Origin: Polytrichum commune
Lineage: Eukaryota; Streptophyta; Polytrichopsida; Polytrichales; Polytrichaceae
Reading direction: 5' to 3'
Length of the DNA: 64,000 nucleotides
Assembly (NCBI GenBank): GCA_950295325.1
Contig: OX485806.1
Location: 39,122,001 to 39,186,000, forward strand
The number at the start of each line of letters is the position of its first letter. The stretch's first letter is position 1. Both the position numbers and the translations under genes were made by a program. The notes under the pieces are model-generated. The model was not told the DNA's origin. It saw only the letters and a program-made list of their open reading frames with translations, and searched no databases. Positions 22,280-34,383 of this stretch are shown piece after piece.

Positions 22280-22910
22280 TTTCCATGTAGGCCACTCGCC
22301 CACTAGATTCTAGATATAGTGGTTGGAGGTATTTGCATGTAGATTAGCACAAGCTGCCAACCAACCACATTCATGTGGCCTACTAGAATTTGGAGGGCCT
22401 TGGACATGGTTGCTAGACTTCCATATGTCCACAAAAGCACTTTGTAACTTATAAGTGCCAAACATTAAAGGATTAAGGACCGGTTTTAGGAGGAGGATTT
22501 AACTTGAGGATGTTAGTAGGTGGGCCCTGATTTGTAGGAATGCTATTTCACAAGCATGCTTATAGGAGCCTGCTCATGTTTGTTGGATTTTAATTATGTG
22601 GACTAAGGCCCCAAGACCATGGATTGTTATTTCAAGGGCTTCTATGTAGTCTTTATAGAGGAAAAACTTTTAAGTAGGTCATATTTTTTTTTGGGCTGCC
22701 CAAGCTGCCAATAACAAATAATGGAGTTATGTACAATGTATGGAATGCTTATGCCAAACAATTATATCCTTATGTTTGATAGGAGACATACACTTAATAC
22801 ACATGAGGCAAGTGAGCGAGGGGAGGAGTGTTGATTATATAGCAAGCACAAATTGCATATGAACAATCAATTTATAACTATAGAGATGCATTGAAGCATC
22901 TTGAAGGGAT
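22280..22910. other. Gene-free interval
   Basis: Sequence between the HET array and the long inverted repeat. No protein-like ORF and no repeat recognised. Confidence 0.45.
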
Positions 22911-22913
22911 AAT

Positions 22914-23231
22914 AGAGTTATCCTTTAATTCAAATGAGTTTGGTAGGGAGTTTCTTACAAAACCTTCCATGTTTGGCAAGCTTGAGGTGCATGCGTCGGA
23001 GGTCGTGTGGAGGTTTGAACCAATAACATTCTATATCGGTTCATTGAGGGTCAAACTCATTTTAGCACCGCATGCGTTGCTAAAATGAGTTTGACCCTCA
23101 ATTCCCTGATATAGAATGTTATTGGTTCAAACCTCCACACGACCTCCGACGCATGCACCTCAAGCTTGCCAGACATGGAAGGTTTTGTAAGAAACTCCCT
23201 ACCAAACTCCTTTGAATTAAAGGATAACTCT
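22914..23231. repeat. Near-perfect inverted repeat, 153-bp arms, 12-bp loop
   Basis: Arms 22914-23066 and 23079-23231 pair almost completely, with only a handful of mismatches (for example AATGAG against AAGGAG), meeting at TTTTAGC/GCTAAAA. An RNA crossing it would fold into a long hairpin. A diverged single arm lies at about 27147-27330. This could be a foldback MITE, the ends of a larger element, or a young hairpin locus. Confidence 0.92.
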
Positions 23232-23234
23232 AAT

Positions 23235-24489
23235 ACTAGGAAAATATGGAAGAAACAAAATACCAACAAGACAAAATCTATGTGGACATGAAAATAAGAA
23301 ACCAACCACACTGAGAGAATAACACACGAGCAAACATGTGCATACATATGTGCAAAGATGTGAGAGATCAAAATGACATAATTCATCAAAACAACTAAAA
23401 TGTACACAGTTGTAACTCCGAATTGTCAGGTCCGATTTACAATATGTACACAGTCCACCCTGAAGAAGCCTCTAATGTATGGTTGTTTGCCTACATAAAA
23501 CCACAAGAGAGATAGAGATGAATGAAAGCCTATAAAATACCATGTATCAATTGTCTCTTCTTGGAAAGTACTATCACACACAAGTGTGGGACATAGTGAA
23601 CCCAAATCTTTGAACTATACTTTCCATAGCCCACATGTTACACATCTCCATTGACGTGTGATGTATACGTTGCCACATGTTACAGTTGTGCCTTCGGACT
23701 GCATAAATCTCCTTCAAGGCATGGATCGGAGGTACGATGGCCACGTTTAAACAATTACTAAGACGAAAATATTTGCAACAACAATGATCTGCATTTTGAA
23801 TATGCAACATGTGTGGGTCATTTGGTGTGTCCTAGCTAACAACGGTTGTTTATATTTTCGTCATCATAGCCATCCGAATCCAGTATAATGGGAGGGGAAT
23901 TCTGCCAATCCATCGGACCAATGTTGGAGATGTACACAATCACTTGTCAACATTGCAAGTGTAAGCCTTAGTGTATTTCTTTGTATGTTGCAAAGATGTA
24001 TGATATTATCCATTTCAAGCAGATGGTCACATGGGCATGATGCATATTGATTTTCATATATTTCCAATTGCCTCGGGGAAGTGCAAAAACATTGTCGACA
24101 CAATGAGATAGCTCATGCGGGAGGAGGTTTCCAAAGCTCCACCTGAGACAATATCTTCTATTGCTTTGACTGTTTCAAAGTCTTGGATGTCATCGGAGAT
24201 GTTGGTGCATGAGGGAGGAAAGTGCAACTCCCTGTGATAAAGCATCCATGTTAGATTTTCTCTCAAAATTCAAAAAGATTTTATCTCCAAACATACAGAG
24301 CGAGTTCAATTCTTTAAAAACTAGTACGTCTAGAAGGGCAACATTGAGCATTCTGAAGTTGAAGCGCATGAACAAATTTGATTTCATACAGGACAATATT
24401 TTCCCAGGACAAGGTTTTTCCAAGGTGTACTTATTCAAGATGTCTAAGCATTGGGCCTGAACTCGGTGTGAACTCGGTAAATCACATGC
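23235..24489. other. Interval between the inverted repeat and the decayed element ORF
   Basis: Several minus-strand ORFs of 70-114 codons (23574-24534) overlap each other and match nothing I know. The interval may belong to the transposon that contains the decayed ORF at 24490-25714. Confidence 0.4.
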
Positions 24490-25714
24490 AATCAAGTGGG
24501 TCCTTGGAAGGGGCTTGGATTGTTTTTTGACCATGCTACGAGTGTCAAAGATTGGACGACAACGGCATGTCCCATCTACGATCTATATTTTCGATGGATA
24601 ATGATAACCATCATTTGCGACATGCAATTGGAGGATTATGATAGCCAATGTATGTTGTGGTTTGGCATAATAGAGCTCACAAAAAAACATGGGGTCAATG
24701 ACATGTCATTCCATGGTTTCATGGTTGAGAATGCACAAACAAACTTGATTGGTGTCAAAAGGGTATTTTGCAACAAGAATTCAAATGAACCAATGGAGGA
24801 CATGGAGAAGACTTATGAATTTCATCGGGTCCAATCCTTATGAAAACATAAGAAGACTCATATCGAGAATTGCTTTTACAAGGAATTGGATTCACTTATG
24901 CATACAAGGAGTCCAAGACTTTGGATGAGTGTGATGTGGATTGTCATAAATTTCAGTTGTGGATATGAATATCAAGGGTTTGTGGTCCTTAAGGAGAGGC
25001 CGAGATATTGCAGTGGCTTATGTTTTGTCACTACCGTGTCCATTAGTGGGCATCCTTCATTCACTTTGTAAGTTTTTTTTTAATTTAATAAAAAAAAATT
25101 AGGTGCATTTTTGGTCCCCAATCGTTGATTGGATTGTCATCTTTAGTTTTGCATGGTCGTCATCCGGGATCTGCACTACTCATTTTTTTTGGATTCCACA
25201 TTTTACATATGTTTTGTCATTCTCATTGTATGTAGCAGTAGTCATAATATCTATTGTTATGGTTTTTTGTTTCTGGATGGAGGATATGACATTGCCAAAA
25301 CTTGCAGACATACCAACCTGCAAGTTGTCGAAAAATATTCATAACATTTGGCTACATATATGTGGGAATAAAGGCGTTGATCTCTTTGATGCAACATCTG
25401 ACAACTTGACAATGGTCATCATATAAATTTCTCAATATTGTTAGTTCCTAGAGAGTGCTAAAGAAAGGTAGGTCCTCTAGGTTGGAGTTGCTCCCACGTG
25501 CAGCTTGTCATCAAGGATCCCTTGTATCCTTGCCCATGTGATAGACAAGCATGCATTCGAGTTCCATGATAGACTCCCTCATTTGGAAGGTGAAGGACAT
25601 TTTAAATTCATGAAGTGTATAATTTCTAATGATTTGGGTTCCCCCAATGAGTCTCATCATCTAGATATAGTTGATTTCAACACTACAAAATGTCCAAGGA
25701 TTGTGTTGCACTGA
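24490..25714 (+). pseudogene. Decayed transposon-type gene
   Basis: One frame is open from about 24490 to 25071 except for a TGA at 24841-24843. It includes ICDMQLEDYDSQ, FHGFMVENAQTN and GYEYQGFVVLKERPRYC. After a donor-like TTTGTAAGT near 25070, same-type coding remnants resume at 25270-25426 (PTCKLSKNIHNIW, GNKGVDLFDAT) and 25505-25714. The pattern resembles an element-encoded protein family repeated in seed-free plant genomes, possibly a DDE-type transposase, but I recall this only from memory. It cannot make a complete protein here. Confidence 0.5.
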
Positions 25715-25719
25715 TTGCC

Positions 25720-27140
25720 ATGAAGCCCCCATCTTGGCCAAGTAATATACACTAAATTTTTTTCCCATGTTTTGGCACATTGCAAGAATAAGTCCCAAGT
25801 CCCATGTGGCTATTCAAAGCTCTAGACAAGCAAAGTGTTCCAACAAAATAGGCTCAAAGATTCCTACGCCATGCTTTGAAGGTCGTTTTAAACCTACGAA
25901 TATGAAGTAGGCTAGGCAAAACTTTATGTGATTATGCCCGAGTGATATCCAATTATGCATTGGGGGTACCATTCGTCCTTCCACTATCTTCAAACCCGCA
26001 TTACCGCAGACTTGGATTGTGAAAAATGGCACAAACCTGACAAATGCAAAGATTTCTTTCTTTGGGGGATGTAGGGTTCAAATTGCATAGACTTGGTCAG
26101 GCATTGCCTCTTGTTCTCAAGGGTGTAGCAGATGACTGCCTTGTGGGGCACCTCACAACGCGCGAAGGTAAGAGAATCAAGTGTTCCAAACCAACTGAAG
26201 AGCATTATCTGAAGATGAATCTTGGGCGTTTCATGTCCTTGAACTTTATGAAGAGGATGCAACTAACCCCTCCCAGTGATGGCAGAGTTTAGATTGCCAC
26301 CAACCAAAACAGTGCCACACCGGCTATAAAGCATGTGTTGGCAATCAATCAGAATCCTAAATGTAGTTGTCCCAATTATTGGAAGATGCACTCAGGTAGT
26401 ATTGGTGATATAAGTATATAAATACCTTGCAAGTATTTTGTATCATTTGTTTCTGGTTGTGTTTAGAACATATCCACATAGTGACATTTGCATCCATAGT
26501 CCTACATGGAGTGAAGAAGAATTTGCAAAATTGTTGGCTCGTGATCTAGTGATGTAGTGCAAGAACTTTAAATTAGTATGTAGTTGAGAAGCTTACAATT
26601 TACATGCATATTGTCCATTTTGATGTGTGATGTGTCTATGAAACTATTGCCATTGATGTGGGTTTAAGTCCTGTAAAACATGTAGTTGGCAAATTTGACA
26701 ATCACTAAACAAATTTTGAAAAAGTTATTTGTGTTTATGCTCACAACTACATTACCATTTAGCAATTATATTGTATATTTCATGTATGATAAGTTCACTA
26801 TCTCTCATGTGATTCACATGAATTTATGTAGATTGTTGGTGCATGATGTCATGCTTGAGAAAGAGGGCTCATAAAATTGTTTTCATTTTTGGGTGTTGTT
26901 ATTCTTTGTCTGGAAGTATGTGAGCGTATTCAATCATTGTGCATTGATCTTGGAGAACTCTTGCTCTCATTGGATGATACAAAAGGCTTACCTTAGTGTA
27001 CATGTAATCCTTATATACATGTGTGGGCCCCGTATTGCCTTGGATTTGTTTGATGCTTCTAGATGGCCTATTGAAATAATCAAACATAATATTTTTTGAT
27101 GTTGAAGGCTTTTGTCTTTTGACCAAAGGCGCCGCAACCT
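25720..27140. other. Gene-free interval, probably rest of the decayed element
   Basis: Small ORFs on both strands (25814-26292, 26686-27126) match nothing recognised. It ends at the diverged copy of the inverted-repeat arm. Confidence 0.4.
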
Positions 27141-27146
27141 GTGGGA

Positions 27147-27330
27147 TATTAGAGTTATCCTTTAACTCAACCGGAGTTTTAGTAGGGAGTTGGTTGTTTC
27201 ACATGCATAACTTTCCATGTTCGGTAAGTTATGGGTGCATGCTTGAAGTCAATGTGGAGGTTTGAACTCTTCCTGAATGGATATTGGAGTACAATGTTTG
27301 GGAGCTTAGTTTTGGACCTTACTGCTAGAG
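27147..27330 (+). repeat. Diverged third arm of the 22.9-kb inverted repeat
   Basis: Shares ATTAGAGTTATCCTTTAA, TAGTAGGGAGTT, CCATGTTCGG, GGTGCATGC and GTGGAGGTTTGAAC in order with 22914-23066, in the same orientation as the left arm. With the inverted repeat it brackets the decayed element at 24490-25714, so these may be that element's ends. Confidence 0.65.
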
Positions 27331-27334
27331 ATAT

Positions 27335-28980
27335 TGAATGTAGGGCAATTTTGTCATGTATGTCATTTAATGTCACCTACAAACAATGTATACATAACAC
27401 CTCCCCGCACTATGGATATTATTTTGATTGACATGTAAAGTATGTTGTTTGTTGTTGCACATGTGGTGTACGATGGAATCTCTCACAACTATAAACCATA
27501 CATCAACAAGACCCTAACCATGTAACTTAACTCGTAGGAAATGTTGTCCATTATCTGTAGGATTTTGGGTTCAAGTTCATTCTCTTCTAGACACATCTCA
27601 AAATACCAAAAGTGTAGGCAACATATTGTACCACCTAGCTAAGAGATATGCATAGTAACCGAGTCTACTCCAAGTAATAGCATAACTAATCTTTTGGGGT
27701 TTGTGAATGAAAAATTGGAAAACCTCCCTACCACAATGCACTTAGCCGTGGATATTTTTGGTCACCTCTCCAGCCCTTTTCTTGGGCAACTAGTAAAAAT
27801 TAAATTATTTTTTGGGCAACCAGGAAAATATGAAATCCTTGTATCACCTCATCATGAACATGTCTATCTATAGGCCCATTTGTCCCATAGAAATAGGCCC
27901 CTACTCATGCTCATGCTCATTTCCTAACTTCACTCCCCCGATTTGAGAAGATGAGAGTAGTTGGTTGGCACATATGAACCCTACCCCATCATACTCCACC
28001 TACATTTGGGCAAGTTTGTCCTTATTCCCACTAGAATTTGGTGAGCCTACATGGAAAGTCACCCTTAGTTTTCCAGTGTTTGATCTATTTGGTCATTTCC
28101 TCGGGCACCAAACCAAGTCGCCCTTTGTCAACCTAGAGGTTGGCAACGTAAAGAATACTCAACCTACCTACTTTCACGATCTACCTGGGGGCATTCACGG
28201 TTGGGGTACTACTTTTGGGTGTCTAACGGAAAAGGGACTTTTTTGGATAACTTCACATGCTTGGTATGCTTGGATTTGTATTGTGAAGCATATTTTGGAT
28301 CATACCTACCATTCATACTCCATATTGAGTACACCGACAAAGTTAATTTAGAAGGAATAGGGTCATCTAGGATATCATTTTGATTCCTTAAAGGACATTT
28401 AGGAGTGTTGCCTTAATTGTTCACCTTAGGATCAAGGAATGAAAAGGACAACAAGAATTAGTCGAAACGATCCCAAATTTTTTCCTCACAATCATCGTTC
28501 AAGTGTGTACCAATAGAACCAAAAATGTATTCAATACCAATTGCCCAACTTTACATGTGGCACCAAACATGGCCAAAAATACATATGTACACGGCCACAC
28601 GTAAAAGGAACGTCTAGTATAAGAATTGGACAAAAAAAATTATATGAATGGACACATGACACTTATGCCAAGGTACCAAGATGCAAAACAGGAAATATTT
28701 GACCACCAATGTACATCTAAATAACAAAAATGCCATTGATGTCGCCAAATTGTCAATTTTTATTTTGGATTCATGCTGCTCTAGAAATCCCGTCACCTTC
28801 CCGCTGACGCTTATCCGAGAAGATCCAGGCCGTTGGTTCTCCCCGATTTTTTGGCAATTAATAGAAATACCCTAAACGTACCCAAATATTGCGAAGTCCT
28901 TAAGTCCTTTGTCCCAAAAGTAGTACCTCAATCGTGAATGGACCCACCTATTTCACCCCTACTTATCATACTTCTGCGTC
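27335..28980. other. Gene-free interval with one HET-array fragment
   Basis: About 28070-28190 resembles a unit of the HET 3' tandem array (CATTTCCTCGGGCACCA, AAGTCGCCCTTTGTCAACC, AACGTAAAGAATACTCAACC). The rest holds nothing recognised; the ORF at 27965-28351 overlaps the fragment and is not convincing. Confidence 0.5.
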
Positions 28981-28984
28981 CAAA

Positions 28985-29318
28985 ATATACTCTAAACTCA
29001 GTAATATCACGCTTGTGGCAACCAAAGTGCATGTGATGTAAAGGAGTTATGTGGTGGTTACACGGATGAGTGATAAAAGAGGATTAGTATAGCATGTGAC
29101 ATTGTGGAATAACACAAAGTCAACATTGCAATAATGATAATAAATGCAATGATGACAATGTGATGTGTGCCAATGTGTGGTTTGAATTCTTTGGTGGGTT
29201 ATTCGATGAGTAAACGTGATATATGGGAGAGAAATGTGCAACAAGGAGCAAGATTTAAACTAGGGTTTTGGGATATAAGAAAAGGAGTGACATTAAGGGT
29301 GTTGACATTACGGAGTTT
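28985..29318 (+). repeat. Repeat R1, partial third copy (C)
   Basis: Matches the right end of R1 (2215-2555): TGTGGAATAA, GTGATGTGTG, GTGTGGTTTGAATTCTTTGG, GTTTTGGGATATAAG and GTGACATTAA follow in order. It has one 40-bp hairpin motif (29002-29040). Just left of that motif it resembles the sequence left of the first motif in copy A, so the inner 1.1 kb is missing. The G-run MITE at 29329 is inserted at its end. Confidence 0.75.
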
Positions 29319-29328
29319 AGAGTGTAGC

Positions 29329-29674
29329 CTCGGGGGGGGGGGGCAGTGTGTTAAAAAGTTAAGGATATAGGTGCGAACAACCACTATTTTATAGGGGGGT
29401 ATTACTTTCAATTCTCTTCTTTTTTTCACATGCTATCATTATGTAAATTTCTACTTTGGGTTAATAGAAAAATGGCTTGCATTACTTATAATTTCAAATT
29501 ACCTATTATTCCATACCTTATAGTACTTTAAAGATGTCCAGTGCCATTTTTGATACCCTATATTACTCTTAAGCCCAATTATAAATTTTTGCTCCCATGT
29601 TTTTAAAATACCCTATCATTTGTTCGCACGTATATTGCTACTCCAACCAATGACTACCCCCCCCCCCCCCCCCG
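29329..29674. mobile_element. MITE with poly-G/poly-C termini
   Basis: Runs from CTC plus 12 G (29332-29343) to 17 C (29657-29673) plus G. Inside the runs, ATATAGGTGCGAACAA on the left is mirrored by TTGTTCGCACGTATAT on the right. AGAGTGTAGC flanks both sides (29319-29328, 29675-29684), a 10-bp target duplication that fits a Mutator-like insertion. No ORF. Confidence 0.8.
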
Positions 29675-29684
29675 AGAGTGTAGC

Positions 29685-31129
29685 GGACTCCCTAAACAAG
29701 ATCCCATCTTTGTTTAGAAGCAAAAAGTTATGTAGAGATGCCATGTAAAATGTGACTTCACATAGAACAACAAAAGCAAGCTAGTTATACCTTTGCTCTC
29801 AACTTTCCATCCTTTCTTCCTCTCCTCCTTCCTTCAAGTTGTAATTCCTTGTAAAAAAACTCACAATCTACATACATTCAGAAACCACTTAACTTTTTCA
29901 CCTTTAACTTAATATATAGTGTTTGGTTTTTTTATACTTTTAAGTTTTGAACGGGTTTAAAGCTTTATTTGATGCATTGTCCTATGTCAAAGAGAAAATC
30001 AAAATATATTCAAAAGAGACATTATGATCATGTTAAGTATGTACTTGCATCCAAGGCCCAACATACACGTTGTGTATTTAAATTCATAACTTCAAATTGA
30101 AAATTCCATTAGAAGAGTGAATTCATTTATTATAAGTACTCAAATATAGAATATCAAGATGAGATCTTCATTACTTATCAGCAAAAGTAATTCTCAAAAG
30201 CAATTGGCCAAATCTGGTATAGAATGCAAATATCAAGACCTTCAATACTTGGAATTTGAAAATTTTCCCATATCTTTGAATTCATTATAAAATTGAGGAT
30301 ATCACCAAAAAAAAAATTAATGTCAATCTAGCATTTATTTAAATATAATTTAGACAAATACTTATTCAATATCACTTACCTACACACCACTTGCACCATC
30401 TTCTAGAATGTGTAGAATGTTTTGAAAAGGTTTTTGTCTACATTAATTGCTTGACTTTGTAAATTAATATGTTCTTTTGATTTTTTGATTTTTCTCAAAA
30501 ATTAAAGTTGGTATATAGTTTTGAATCACTTTCTCTTAAACCAAGTTTGTAGGGATCAAGAACTGACCACCAAATTACTATGCTTGCACCCAGTGTGATC
30601 GTATCATCAACGCCGTGTTGTGGATTGTACTTGAGATGCAATTTGTAGTATCTATCATAAAATGATTAGTGTTTAGGTAATTTAGTGAGTTTAAAACCCA
30701 AAATAAATGAGTCACATTGAAGTAAGGACATCGATTGTCATGGTTTGTCTCATTGTATTTGTGAAGAACTTGCAGTGGCTATAAACAAACTCCTTTCGTT
30801 GAAAAATATGGCAGACCGTATCCACTTATTCACAAACATTTTGAATACAATGATGGGTAGGAGCCTTGCCACTAATTTTCTAACATAATATGCGCTTTTC
30901 ATCCACAATTTATTATGTTGATACGGCAATGGCTGGCCTTTGCCCGTAGCATATGCTTTATATCCATTACACCCTTCATGTTGAAAAATTGGTAACTCAC
31001 CTTATACTTTGACCTTGAGAACCTAAAGAATTGTCGCTCACAACCCACCTACATTCACAAGTTGAGGGGAATAAGGATGCAAGAGGAGTAAATTAATTTG
31101 TTGGCGACAAAGGAATGATGACAGAAATA
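29685..31129. other. AT-rich gene-free interval
   Basis: No long ORF and no strong repeat. About 31010-31075 has weak likeness to the HET 3' array unit. Confidence 0.5.
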
Positions 31130-32447
31130 TAGTCTAACCTTGATAATGTCACACCATCCGTTTCACCAAAAAGAGTGATATAAACAAGGTGTGACATATT
31201 TGATAATGTCACATTTTGAAGATTTGTGTATAATGTGATATTATTAAAAAAATAGGTAGAAAATCAAAATAAAATTACAATGTAAAAAAGAAAATAACAA
31301 ATACGAGACTTCAATGTTTTTGAATGTAAAAACTAATTCAAAATTGTGAATAACAACAAGAGCACATCATAATGTGTCATTGAGATCAGGTAAAGACCTC
31401 TCACTACAGTAGAGACAAAGAAGCTTCTAATGTCACATTGTTTTGTTGATGTTAAATGTGCAACACCAATTCTAATGAGTTTGTCATGGATTTTTTCCAT
31501 TCCTAGCAACTCCAGAGTGTTGAAAATTTGAGAACCTTGGCTAGCCATAAAATTGAAAACATCTTTAGCATTGTTTTGTGCATCGCTTAGCTTCACTACT
31601 TTAGACTCATCATCAACAATCAATGGGTCTACTTCCATGGAATCAAGAACATGTTCACCATCTTGTACTAATTGCACAAGCTCCTCAGTAGAATATTCCA
31701 CCTCAAAATCATCTTCACCTTCCATGTTTATGTACTCCAAAGGACAAAGCTTTTCTACAGGCTTGCCTTCGACATCCAAACCCAAATTCAATGCGGCGAT
31801 GAGATTGCCCAATTCCAAAGTTGTTTCCTTCATTTTGGACTTCATACGTTCATCAAAATTGTTGATATCTGCATTCCACTACGTAGGCAATATGGCGGAC
31901 TTTCTCCAACAATTTCTAATGGTTTGATCATCTAATTCATGCCATGCCGCCACACACCATAGCATAGCTTGAAATAAATCAACATTCAGTTTCCCCAAAT
32001 CTTCATTTGAGTTGTTATCAATTTGTTACAAAGTCCAGGCCACAAGCTTGCGCTTATAGCACATTTTGAATGTTGCAATTACTCCTTGATCCAAAGGCTG
32101 AACAACTGAAGTCACATTTGGTGGAAGGAACAAGATAGTGATATGGGAGAGTACAAAAGCATTAAACCCATCTATAACTTTCTTGACCTCACCATGAATA
32201 TCATGGCTTCCTGCATGACCCTATTCTTTCGGCTACTACAATCTATCCATCCAACCATCACATACAATCCATCCATACTAGGTATTATCACATTTACACT
32301 ATGGATTTTGGAAAAAAATAGTGACATTACCAAGGGTGATAGGGATAATAACGAGGGAGTTTTACACTATGAAAATCGGTTTCAAACTTTTAGGTGACAA
32401 TATCAAGGCGTTCTATTAACAAGGGTGACATTATCAAGGTTAGACTG
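31130..32447 (-). mobile_element. Tigger/pogo-like element, copy 2, with transposase remnant
   Basis: The ends TAGTCTAACCTTGATAATG and TTATCAAGGTTAGACTG are inverted repeats flanked by TA (31128-31129, 32448-32449). It is the inverted relative of 13673-14863, sharing both ends. At 1318 bp it is too short for a complete element. The transposase fragment inside reads on the minus strand. Confidence 0.9.
31333..32141 (-). pseudogene. Tigger/jerky-like DDE transposase, C-terminal remnant
   Basis: Minus-strand frame with the family hallmark TSVVQPLDQGVIATFK followed by YKRKLVAW, then AAWHELDDQTIRNCW, the usual order after the DDE core. Stops interrupt the frame at 32026-32028 (TAA) and 31879-31881 (TAG). 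The acidic tail (EGEDDFEVEY, MEVDPLIVDD) is open to 31333. The DNA-binding HTH region and the first catalytic acidic residues are missing, so it is inactive. Confidence 0.9.
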
Positions 32448-32514
32448 TAGATGAATTCCTATAGACGTGCTTAGGGCCACTTCACACACGTGACTGAGGG
32501 CCATTACGACATCC

Positions 32515-32832
32515 AAGGCTTATCGGCTATGGTGTCCTCAGAAGAAAAAAATAGTGGTCACGAGAGACGTTATTTTTTATGAAGAAACCTCATCTCATTT
32601 CTCTCCACCGAAATCAGCTACATCCTCTTCTACTTTCTTTCCTAATTATTCTCTCCTTTTTTCTATTGCCTCGGCAGCTTCTCAATCCTCTTTCTCAATC
32701 AGCACTACCTCTGATAGCAGCTCTGAGAATGTTTCTTTTCCTTCTGTTTCTGCCTCTGTTTCCCCACCAGGGGTCTCACAGTCTTCCCCATCAATGGGAG
32801 ATCCTAGATCTAGTTCTACACTCATTAGCAGT
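32515..32832 (+). pseudogene. Ty1/copia retrotransposon pol fragment
   Basis: In frame from about 32515 the translation includes YRLWCPQKKKIVVTRDVIF then YEETSSHF, the motif that ends the integrase C-terminal region before reverse transcriptase in Ty1/copia polyproteins. A Ser-rich linker follows and the frame ends near 32832. No integrase core, reverse transcriptase or LTR is visible nearby. It starts about 70 bp beyond the Tigger-like element. Confidence 0.8.
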
Positions 32833-32834
32833 TG

Positions 32835-34383
32835 ATGACATGTGCAGATGTGTTAGGGCATGTTGATTGCACCCAACATTCCTGGTTTTGCCAATGTAGA
32901 TCACCATCATGCTCAATACAAACTGGATCAGTACATTAATTGAATGATCCTTTCCCAGGTGAGGACGCAGATAGTTTTGGAGAGGAGCTACGAGTTTTGG
33001 CTACCAGCCCACATTACCAACCCCCCCCCCCCCGGGAGAGTAGATCAGCTCAAAACTTGATGCATGCATGTCAATTCTGCTGTAGACTCTTCTTACGAAT
33101 TAAAAATGCGACTCCAGTATTGTAATGCAATAAAATATGTTTCCAGAGACAACCAAAGCACTCATCGAGTGATTAGCAAAGTCTATTCTTGATGCCTCAA
33201 TTCATGTTAAGATATCTGAATTAAACCAGGATATATGTCACACATCTTTCTGGAATGGCCATAAATGTTACACAGTGATACATACCTACGCCACTCCTAA
33301 TTTCCATTCAAAGAGAATTTACCCTAAACAACATTTACACTGTGAGCACTGCGCTGGCCAAATATGCAATCCTAAGCCCATTGTATGATGCGTTGTCTTC
33401 TACGTGTACGTCCAGCTCAACTGTGTTGTCAGCACTGCGATCTGCCAAGTCACAAACTCTCCTGATAACATTTTTGTTCCTGGAGCTCAGGGAAACAGAA
33501 CAAGCAGCCTCACCACATTTTCTTGGTTCGATCTCCTTCAGACTGAGCAGGTAGCGTGAACTTGCAGTCCGAGAGCTTGCAATTCTTGCAATCCTTGTTG
33601 AAAAGACTACAGCAAATTATCACAAAAGACGCACTGTCGTGGGAATTAACGATGTCCTTTAAATTGTGATGACGTATTCTTACAACTCCATAATAGCCCA
33701 CCTTCTACTCAACTGTGTGCAACAACTTTCTTGAGTCCTTGCTGTTGATCGGCTTTCATGAGGATCTGAAACTGATACATGAAAGATGGAGGTGAAATCA
33801 ATGAACGACCTTAACACTTCAGCTTTCGAAAACTTTGTTAGGGAAACAGGCTCCTCCAAACTTCATCACGAGGGGTGTCATTATACATTTGGGGTAATTG
33901 CGTGGTTGGTTGTTGTATGTGCACTTACAATCATCATATGTCACTCAATCCTTCAAAAGTTGATTTGGCTCATCGGCCGACTTGCAACGATGAAACTCCT
34001 CATGACAACCTGAATCAGGAAGGTCATCATTAATTATGATAATCAATCACATATATAATATATATATACAGAATGTAAATGCTGGAAGAATGAAAATAAG
34101 TACAATGTAAAAAAGCAATGCAGTTTCGATTGGATTTATCTTTGATCTCCCAAGTGGGTAAACCATGGTAAAGAGAAAACATACAAAGAAATAATTGCAG
34201 GTTCAGGAGAAATGTATGTAGTAGTTGAGCAGCATAATTTGGTCTCAAGGTAAATTCATGCAACTCAAGGACGAAGAAAGCATTTATTGGCTATGTATAA
34301 AGAGTGATCCCATTTAGAATAGTTGTGTCAAAATTTAGCGCCACTATTGATCTAGAGGTGAGAAGATTTGGTGGCGTTCCGCA
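32835..34383. other. Interval upstream of MRS2
   Basis: Includes a 13-C run (33021-33033) and a TATATAATATATATATAC stretch near 34050. No recognisable gene. The segment from about 33.7 kb on is the presumed MRS2 promoter and 5' leader; a TGA in frame lies about 30 bp before the chosen ATG. Confidence 0.45.

Noticed and set aside
29332-29673. Poly-G and poly-C runs as a possible assembly gap or sequencing artefact
   Set aside because: The inner inverted repeats and the 10-bp flanking duplication support a genuine element, though exact run lengths remain uncertain.
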